Shown here piece after piece: positions 14,348 through 19,644 of a stretch of 19,644 nucleotides of DNA. Within the stretch, counting starts at the first letter, position 1. Each line of letters begins with the position of its first letter. Both the position numbers and the translations under genes were made by a program. Origin of the DNA: Deltaproteobacteria bacterium (lineage in GTDB: Bacteria; Desulfobacterota; Binatia; UBA9968). The stretch spans positions 1 to 19,644 of the forward strand of contig JAERMN010000054.1 in NCBI GenBank assembly GCA_016844625.1. Direction: 5' to 3'. The notes beneath the pieces were generated by a model. It saw only the letters and a list, made by a program, of their open reading frames with translations, searched no databases and was not told the origin of the DNA.

Positions 14348-15709
14348 ATGAACCGACGCTGCCGACTCTCTTGCTTTGTCTGGGCCTTAGTCTGGTGTGG
14401 TTTGGCGATAGCATGGCCGAGCTTTCAGAATGAAGCGGCATTAGCGCAAAGCCAAAAGAGCGAAGCGATTAAAGAATCGCTAGCGGCCACGACGGCAACA
14501 TCCAAGCCGAACGACAAAGAGGCGCCGCTCCGTAGCGGCTATGAAGAAACGAAGGACGCCGCCGCGGCGAGCGACAATACCCAGGTGACCGGGCTTCGAT
14601 TCTTATCTTCGCCGGACTACACGCGCATCATGTTAGATTTGTCGCAGGACACCAAGTATGAAATACGTCAGTTGAAAGAAGATTTGGCTAAGGGAACGCC
14701 GCCGCGTATTTATATCGATATTACTAGCGCGCGCTTGGCGCTCGCGTCTAAAGAGCCGGTGGTCGTCGAGGATGGGCTGCTAAAGCAGATTCGCATCGGC
14801 CAATATAGCGCCGACGTGGTTCGTGTTGTGCTCGATATGCATAGTCTCAGAGCCCACAACGCTTTTCTCCTTCCCGATCCCTATCGTTTGGTTGTCGACG
14901 TGCAGGGCCACAAGGCGCCGGAAAATAGGATGGCAAGAGAGACGCCAGCGCGACAGGCGCCTGCTCGCCGTAAGCCAGAAGTAAAGGGAAAAGCCCCGGC
15001 ACCGAGCGCGGCGGCGAACGGCGGGATTCGAAAGATCGTGTTGGATCCCGGCCATGGCGGTAAAGATCCGGGCGCCATCGGTATCGGCGGGCGCGCGGAA
15101 AAAGATCTCGTGCTCAACATCGCAAAAAAACTCGCCGTCAAATTAAGAAACGAGATGGGCATACAAGTGGTTTTGACGCGCAAGGACGATCGCTATGTGC
15201 CGTTGGAAAATCGCACCGCGATCGCCAATGCCGAAGACGCCGATTTGTTCATCTCTCTGCACATGAACGCCAGCGTCAATAGCGAAGCCAAGGGCGTCGA
15301 AACTTATTATCTCGACAACACCACCGACGAGGCGGCGTTGCGGCTCGCTGCCCGAGAGAACGGCAGGTCGACAAAAAATGTTTCCGATCTGCAATTTATC
15401 TTGAGCGACATGACGCAGAATATGAAACTTGAAGATTCGATCACCTTGGCGCATCGGTTGCAGCACTCGGCGGTTAGCGGCATGACCAAAGCGTTCGGCG
15501 AGGTTAAAGATTTGGGCGTCAAGAAGGCGCTGTTCTATGTGCTCGTCGGCGCGCGCATGCCCAGCGTGTTGGTCGAAATGTTTTTTATTACGAACTCTAT
15601 TGAAGGGCGGTCGATGGCCCAACCAAGCGCCCAGGACGCGATGGTCGAGGCGCTCATGCAGGGCATCCAAAAATACGCCCAATCCAACCTCATCGCACGA
15701 ACTCTTTGA
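14348..15709 (+). CDS. amiC: N-acetylmuramoyl-L-alanine amidase with AMIN domain (AmiC-like)
   Basis: A 453-residue secreted cell-wall amidase that cuts the bond between MurNAc and the stem peptide, typically at the septum. Residues 1-33 are a signal peptide (hydrophobic VWALVWCGLAIAW, likely cleavage after ALA-33). A low-complexity stretch to about 78 precedes an AMIN domain (79-188), which targets peptidoglycan or the division site. A charged, Pro/Ala/Lys-rich linker (190-225) leads to the Amidase_3 domain (228-445). Zinc ligands H236 (DPGHGGKDPG), E251 (RAEKDLVL) and H305 (ISLHMNA) and catalytic E410 (VLVEMFFITN) are all present. The start has GAGGTGA (14338-14344) at good distance, 21 bp after mutS. 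In amidases of this class the insertion around 325-375 is often a regulatory helix controlled by an EnvC-like activator; none is in the window. Confidence 0.94.
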   Translation: MNRRCRLSCFVWALVWCGLAIAWPSFQNEAALAQSQKSEAIKESLAATTATSKPNDKEAPLRSGYEETKDAAAASDNTQVTGLRFLSSPDYTRIMLDLSQDTKYEIRQLKEDLAKGTPPRIYIDITSARLALASKEPVVVEDGLLKQIRIGQYSADVVRVVLDMHSLRAHNAFLLPDPYRLVVDVQGHKAPENRMARETPARQAPARRKPEVKGKAPAPSAAANGGIRKIVLDPGHGGKDPGAIGIGGRAEKDLVLNIAKKLAVKLRNEMGIQVVLTRKDDRYVPLENRTAIANAEDADLFISLHMNASVNSEAKGVETYYLDNTTDEAALRLAARENGRSTKNVSDLQFILSDMTQNMKLEDSITLAHRLQHSAVSGMTKAFGEVKDLGVKKALFYVLVGARMPSVLVEMFFITNSIEGRSMAQPSAQDAMVEALMQGIQKYAQSNLIARTL

Positions 15710-15718
15710 GACGATCCT

Positions 15719-15818
15719 ATGGACGCGGTCGCCATCTCTTTAGCGTTGCTCCATGACACCAAGGTCGAACCCGACTTAAAGAGTCTAGCTAAAAGCTATC
15801 TCGACCGTGGCCGGGCCC
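15719..15818 (+). other. N-terminal coding remnant of glnD in another frame
   Basis: Nine bases after the amidase stop, an ATG opens a frame reading MDAVAISLALLHDTKVEPDL and then KSLAKSYLDRGRA. This resembles the usual first helix of GlnD, which typically contains a YLxxGR motif. After about 15818 this frame turns into low-complexity arginine/serine-rich sequence, while the GlnD homology resumes in the +1-shifted frame with AAYSTVMDHLIRHLL. The two pieces abut, and the linker normally found between them in the family (roughly 15-20 residues, from memory) seems absent. This suggests a deletion not divisible by three, or an assembly error. Confidence 0.55.
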
Positions 15819-18389
15819 GCGGCCTATTCGACCGTGATGGATCATCTGATTCGTCATCTGTTGGGCGCCATCAGCGCCGATCTTCTCTATCATTTTCCAG
15901 GTCAAACGCCGCACTTCGCCATCGTCGCGCAAGGCGGTTACGGGCGCGGCGAGCTCAATCCGCATTCCGATATCGATTTACTTTTCCTGCACAGTTGGAA
16001 AGTCACGCCGTTCGTCGAAGCGCTCACGGAAAAGTTGCTCTATACCTTGTGGGATAGCGGATTGCAGGTCGGCCACGCGACGCGCAGCGTTGCCGATTGT
16101 GTGCGCTTGGCTGAGGGCGACATGAAAATCCGCACGGCGTTACTGGATGCGCGCTTTTTGTCCGGCGACTTTACGCTCTACGGCGAATTCGAGAAGATGG
16201 TGGAGAATAAACTGCTCAAAAAGGGCATCGCTCGTTTCGTTCGGGAAAAACAGGATGAAAGCCGGCTGCGCCATGAATCTTACGGCGGTTCGATCTATAT
16301 GCTCGAGCCGGAGGTGAAGGAAGGCGAGGGTGGGCTGCGCGATGTCCAGACGGCGCGCTGGATCACCCGCGCCAAGCTCAAAACGAAAGATTTAGACAGC
16401 CTCGCGCTCAACGGCATTGTCAGCGCCGCCGACGTGGCCAATTTGAAAGAGTCGCAAGATTTTCTCCTCAGAGTCCGAAACGAACTGCATTTTTCCACCG
16501 CCAAGCATCAAGACCAGCTGACCTTCGAACATCAAGATAAGGTGGCAAGCGCGCTCGGTTACGAAGGCGAGGGGAGTCTGCGCGCCGTCGAAGTATTCAT
16601 GCGCGCTTATTATCTCCACGCGGCGCAGATCAGCCGGCTGTCGAGCTTGATCATTCATCGAGTCACCGAGTGCGACAAGCCGCGCTTTACCGATAAGTTA
16701 AGCTTCGGTCGCGCTTTGCGCGAAGGCATACGAGTATCGCGCGGCCATATCAACGTTACCAAGCCGGAAGTGATCGCGGCGCATCCGGAAAATCTAATAT
16801 CGATCTTCGACGATGCGCAAAAATATCGCTGCCAGTTGAGCCATGAGACGCGCGAGTGTTTGCGCCAACATGTAAACTTGATCGACGACGATTTTCACCG
16901 CTCGGAGGCGGCGAACGAGGCGTTTTTCAGCATTCTCAAATGGAAGGAACGCGTTTACGAGACGCTGTTGGAAATGCATCGCAGCGGCGTGCTCGGCGCG
17001 TTTATTCCGGAGTTTGGCCGGCTTCTCTGTATGGCGCTGCACGATGCCTATCATATCTACACGGTCGACGAGCATTCGTTGAAACTGATCAAAGAAATTG
17101 AACGTCTCAAGGCCGGCGACTATATCGACGCGCTGCCGCTACTCACCCAGATCGCCCGCGAGACCGAGAAGATCGAACTCCTATATCTTGGCATGATGTT
17201 GCACGATATCGGCAAGGGCTTCGGCGGCGGCCATTCGGAGCGTGGCGCCAAGATGGTTCGACCGATCGCCCGACGGATGCGTCTCAATGCCGACGACGGC
17301 GTGATGGTGGAATTTCTCGTGCTGCATCATTTGCTGATGACCAACACCGCGTTCCGGCGCGATTTGGAAGATGAAAAAACGATCTTCGAATTCGCCAAGA
17401 CAATCGGCAGCGTCAATAATCTCAAGATGCTGTATCTGCTCACCTTCGCCGACGTCAAAGCGGTCGGGCCGGAAGTTTGGAATCCGTGGAAAGCGTCGCT
17501 CTTAGGCGAACTTTACGTCAAGGCGTTGCATTTGCTCGAAGAGGTTGAGAAGGGTGAGTTTCAGCGCGAAGACGTGCGCGCGGCGATCCGCCGGGTGCAG
17601 AATCGCGCGCGCAAGCAACTCAAAGAAACCCAGGAAGAAGAGAAGGTCGAGCGCTTTATCGCAATCATGCCGGACCGCTATTTTATCTCGACGCCGGAGA
17701 GCGATATTCCGAGCCACTACGAGTTGATGGAGAAGTTTGGCGGTAAGAAACCCGAGGTGGTGATTGAGCATTTTCCCGAACGCGATTGTACTTCGGTGGT
17801 GGTCTGCTCGCAGGACCGGCCGGGATTGTTCGCGTCGATCACCGGCGTATTGACGGCGCTCAGTCTCGATATTCTCAACGCGCGCATATTTACCGCCAGC
17901 GACGGGCGAATTCTCGATGTCTTCCGAATATCCCACCATGGCCGCGCTGAAATTGTCATGGCGGAGCAAAAGTGGAATAAGTTCCGCGCACTGCTGGACC
18001 AAGTTCTAGACGGCAAGGTCGACGTGGCCAAGCTGGTTGAATCGTCCAAGCCGGCTTTTTATTTGCAGCGCCACGCGCCAAAAGTTTCCACCGTGGTCAA
18101 TATCGATAATGACGTGTCGGACGATTTTACGGTCATAGAAATTTTCACCGAGGACCGTATCGGCGTGCTCTTTACCATCACCTACAGCCTGCACCAGCTC
18201 GGCCTGTCAATTCACGTAGCGAAGATCTCCACCAACGTCGACCAGGTCGCCGACGTGTTCTACGTCACCGATCAATCGGGTGGCAAATTGAGCGACCCAG
18301 AAGACGTCGAGAGCGTAAGAATTTTCTTACGCCAAATGCTTGCCCGACAAAGTGAGCCCAGTGAACGAGTCGCTCAGTCCTTACATTGA
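15807..18389 (+). CDS. glnD: [Protein-PII] uridylyltransferase / uridylyl-removing enzyme GlnD
   Basis: The 860-residue body of GlnD, the sensor that uridylylates PII proteins when glutamine is low and removes the groups when it is high. Domains in order: nucleotidyltransferase with GGYGRGELNPHSDIDLLF (43-60; G43-G44, D55 and D57 seen), a helical PII-UTase region with KEGEGGLRDVQTA, an HD phosphohydrolase domain with MLHDIGKGFGGGH (H466-D467), and two C-terminal ACT domains (about 657-735, starting CTSVVVCSQDRPGLFASITG; about 773-845, FTVIEIFTEDRIGVLFTI) that bind glutamine. The GTG at 15807 is only the first usable start in this frame, which opens after a TAG at 15786-15788. The true N-terminus is probably encoded in the other frame from 15719, so the gene may be frameshifted. 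Catalytic domains are intact. Confidence 0.93.
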   Translation: MAGPAAYSTVMDHLIRHLLGAISADLLYHFPGQTPHFAIVAQGGYGRGELNPHSDIDLLFLHSWKVTPFVEALTEKLLYTLWDSGLQVGHATRSVADCVRLAEGDMKIRTALLDARFLSGDFTLYGEFEKMVENKLLKKGIARFVREKQDESRLRHESYGGSIYMLEPEVKEGEGGLRDVQTARWITRAKLKTKDLDSLALNGIVSAADVANLKESQDFLLRVRNELHFSTAKHQDQLTFEHQDKVASALGYEGEGSLRAVEVFMRAYYLHAAQISRLSSLIIHRVTECDKPRFTDKLSFGRALREGIRVSRGHINVTKPEVIAAHPENLISIFDDAQKYRCQLSHETRECLRQHVNLIDDDFHRSEAANEAFFSILKWKERVYETLLEMHRSGVLGAFIPEFGRLLCMALHDAYHIYTVDEHSLKLIKEIERLKAGDYIDALPLLTQIARETEKIELLYLGMMLHDIGKGFGGGHSERGAKMVRPIARRMRLNADDGVMVEFLVLHHLLMTNTAFRRDLEDEKTIFEFAKTIGSVNNLKMLYLLTFADVKAVGPEVWNPWKASLLGELYVKALHLLEEVEKGEFQREDVRAAIRRVQNRARKQLKETQEEEKVERFIAIMPDRYFISTPESDIPSHYELMEKFGGKKPEVVIEHFPERDCTSVVVCSQDRPGLFASITGVLTALSLDILNARIFTASDGRILDVFRISHHGRAEIVMAEQKWNKFRALLDQVLDGKVDVAKLVESSKPAFYLQRHAPKVSTVVNIDNDVSDDFTVIEIFTEDRIGVLFTITYSLHQLGLSIHVAKISTNVDQVADVFYVTDQSGGKLSDPEDVESVRIFLRQMLARQSEPSERVAQSLH

Positions 18390-19356
18390 TTCGTTTCTCT
18401 CCATGGCGAGCGTGGAGAAGGGACTGGCGAAAAATACCATCGAGGCCTACAGCCGCGATCTCAACCGGCTCGCCGAGTTTCTGATCGGCCAGGGGATTAG
18501 CTGTTGGCCGAAGGTCGCGTCGATTCACCTGCGATCTTATCTTGGCTCGCTCCGCAGTGCGGGATTGAGCCCGCGCAGTGTGGCGCGCCACGTGGTGACG
18601 CTACGCCGGCTCTATCGTTTTCTCGAAACCGAAGGCTTGGTCAATGACAGCCCGGTGCCCAAACTCCTGTTCTCGGCGCAGACGCGCAAGCTGCCGCAGA
18701 CGCTCTCGGCCGATGATGTAAAAAAGCTCGTGAGCCAGCCCGACGTTAAGGCCATGCTCGGTGCGCGCGATCAGGCGATGTTGGAATTACTCTACGCCAG
18801 CGGCCTTCGGGTCTCGGAATTGATAACGTTACGGACCCAGCAGGTAAATTTTCAGGGCGATTATCTGACCGTCAAGGGCAAAGGTTCGAAGGTGCGAGCC
18901 GTGCCGTTCGGCCAATGGGCGCGGCAAAAATTATCGACTTATCTCAACGATGTCCGGCCGCATTTGCTCAAAGGTAAATCCAGTCCATATCTCTTCGTCA
19001 ACCGTGCCGGGCAAGGGCTCACGCGCCAAGGATTTTGGAAACTGATTCGCCGCTATGCCCTGCTTGCCGGCATCGATAAGCGAGTCACGCCGCACACACT
19101 GCGCCACTCCTTTGCGACCCACTTGCTCGAAGGCGGCGCCGACCTGCGCTCGGTACAATCAATGTTGGGCCACGCCGATATCTCGACGACGCAGATTTAC
19201 ACCCATGTCGATGGCGCCCGGCTCAAAGCGGTGCACCAGAAATATCATCCGCGCGAACGGCAGGATGGCAATGTCGGCAAAGCCAGCGGTGCGGCACCGC
19301 TGCAATTGGAGAAGAAAAAAGAATTCACCACGAAGGGCACAGAGATCACAAAGTAG
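18361..19356 (+). CDS. xerD: Site-specific tyrosine recombinase XerD
   Basis: A tyrosine recombinase that, with XerC, resolves chromosome dimers at dif. Residues 5-90 are the SAM-like core-binding domain (SFLSMASVEKGLAKNTIEAYSRDL) and 110-295 the catalytic domain. Catalytic residues are seen: R150 (ASGLR), K174 (KGKGSKVR), H245-x-x-R248 (HTLRHS), H271 (MLGHADISTTQIYTHV) and Y280. I prefer GTG 18361, which matches the family N-terminus length; a TTG at 18340 would add seven residues. Either start overlaps the end of glnD, so the genes are coupled. The family normally ends near HQKYHPR; here a tail of about 33 residues follows, of which the last 11 are translated from a CACGAAGG repeat. XerD rather than XerC is favoured by the sequence and by the operon context, but not certain. 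Confidence 0.9.
   Translation: MNESLSPYIDSFLSMASVEKGLAKNTIEAYSRDLNRLAEFLIGQGISCWPKVASIHLRSYLGSLRSAGLSPRSVARHVVTLRRLYRFLETEGLVNDSPVPKLLFSAQTRKLPQTLSADDVKKLVSQPDVKAMLGARDQAMLELLYASGLRVSELITLRTQQVNFQGDYLTVKGKGSKVRAVPFGQWARQKLSTYLNDVRPHLLKGKSSPYLFVNRAGQGLTRQGFWKLIRRYALLAGIDKRVTPHTLRHSFATHLLEGGADLRSVQSMLGHADISTTQIYTHVDGARLKAVHQKYHPRERQDGNVGKASGAAPLQLEKKKEFTTKGTEITK
19324..19353 (+). repeat. CACGAAGG-type repeat, copy 3 (inside the xerD 3' end)
   Basis: TTCACCACGAAGGGCAC and following bases match the left arm of the element at 11616 with a few changes. It is read as the last residues of XerD (FTTKGTEITK) up to the TAG at 19354-19356. No complementary right arm is seen downstream, so this copy looks like a half element. 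Confidence 0.6.
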
Positions 19357-19377
19357 GGGCCGGTCGTGACCAGCCCT
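19353..19377. repeat. Degenerate REP-like palindrome after xerD
   Basis: GTAGGGGC, then GGTC-GT-GACC, then GCCCTT form an imperfect hairpin that resembles the perfect palindrome at 7179-7206 in its GTAGGGG/CCCC frame but with a different core. There is no T-tract. Confidence 0.4.
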
Positions 19378-19396
19378 TGCTCGGATTTGGAGAGTT

Positions 19397-19425
19397 AGCG
19401 GCAAACAACGCAAAGGACGCAAAAG
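19397..19425 (+). repeat. CGCAAAG-type repeat, copy 3
   Basis: AGCGGCAAACAACGCAAAGG followed by ACGCAAAAGG, the same unit as at 7055 and 7136. It ends about a dozen bases before the start of the last gene, so its AAAGGGG-like end may double as that gene's ribosome binding site. Confidence 0.5.
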
Positions 19426-19438
19426 GGGATGGGAAGAA

Positions 19439-19644
19439 ATGCTGTTTCTCAATAATGATGACGTTAAGCAAGTTTTGACCATGGAAGTCACCATGGGCGC
19501 ATTGGACCAGGCCTATCGTGAGCTGGCGCGGCAAGAGGCGGTGTGCCGGCCGCGCATCGATATTCAGATTCCGACCAAAGATGCTGAAAAGATTTATCAG
19601 TGGGGCACTATGGAAGGCGGGTCGATGTCGGGCTACTTCGCGAT
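19439..19644 (+). CDS. Ornithine cyclodeaminase / mu-crystallin family protein, N-terminal part
   Basis: The first 68 residues of a protein cut by the window end. MLFLNNDDVKQVLTMEVTMG followed by ALDQAYRELARQEAVCRPRI and the later WGTMEGGSMSGYFAI match the N-terminal half of the ornithine cyclodeaminase/mu-crystallin/alanine dehydrogenase family. These are NAD(P)-dependent dimeric enzymes that deaminate or reduce imino acids. Which reaction it performs cannot be told, because the Rossmann domain lies beyond the window. The start ATG has a purine-rich leader (GGGGATGGGAAGAA). It is separated from xerD by 82 bp of repeats and so is probably not part of the mutS operon. Confidence 0.83.
   Translation, partial: MLFLNNDDVKQVLTMEVTMGALDQAYRELARQEAVCRPRIDIQIPTKDAEKIYQWGTMEGGSMSGYFA

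Noticed and set aside
15719..16057. Independent 112-residue gene before glnD
   Set aside because: Only the first 33 residues are sensible and these resemble the GlnD N-terminus. The rest is an out-of-frame reading of glnD rich in Arg and Ser.

Overview
The window reads like a chromosomal segment of an uncultivated, fairly GC-rich Gram-negative bacterium of the deltaproteobacterial type (Desulfobacterota, Binatota or Tectomicrobia-like). This rests on three things: the gene order mutS - amidase - glnD - xerD, the mixture of UbiD, hydantoinase A/B and ornithine-cyclodeaminase-like genes, and the many short interspersed repeats between genes. It is an inference from gene content, not a phylogenetic placement.

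Left part (1-6238, all + strand). The window opens inside the end of a four-helix-bundle (23S rRNA intervening-sequence type) protein. A UbiD-family decarboxylase follows (173-1618). After a 190-bp inverted array of 9-bp repeats come hydantoinase/oxoprolinase A and B subunits (1879-3945, 3942-5621), which overlap by ATGA and are surely translated together. A small membrane-anchored protein of unknown function (5720-6238) ends this block.

Middle part (6235-11582, mostly - strand single genes). An ETHE1-like persulfide dioxygenase of the metallo-beta-lactamase fold and a thiol-dioxygenase-like cupin lie on the - strand. They are followed by a flavin reductase (+) with a good intrinsic terminator, an Asp-box (BNR) beta-propeller protein (-), a DUF72 protein (-) and a MerR-type regulator (+). 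The gaps hold most of the repeats: a REP-like palindrome, CACGAAGG-type hairpins, CGCAAAG-type repeats, a MITE-like element with perfect 16-bp terminal inverted repeats, and an AATCCGAAAT-type repeat block.

Right part (11744-19356, + strand). mutS, an AMIN-domain N-acetylmuramoyl-L-alanine amidase, glnD and xerD form a tight row (gaps of 21 and 9 bp, then an overlap), probably one operon of housekeeping functions: mismatch repair, septal peptidoglycan cleavage, PII uridylylation and chromosome dimer resolution. The start of glnD appears frameshifted. The xerD reading frame runs out through a copy of the CACGAAGG repeat, giving it an unusual tail. The window ends within an ornithine cyclodeaminase/mu-crystallin family gene.

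I found no CRISPR array, rRNA, tRNA, phage or plasmid genes. No clearly new defence or mobile system is visible. The most unusual material is the intergenic repeats, the glnD frameshift, and the UbiD-HyuA-HyuB neighbourhood, whose substrate cannot be read from sequence.
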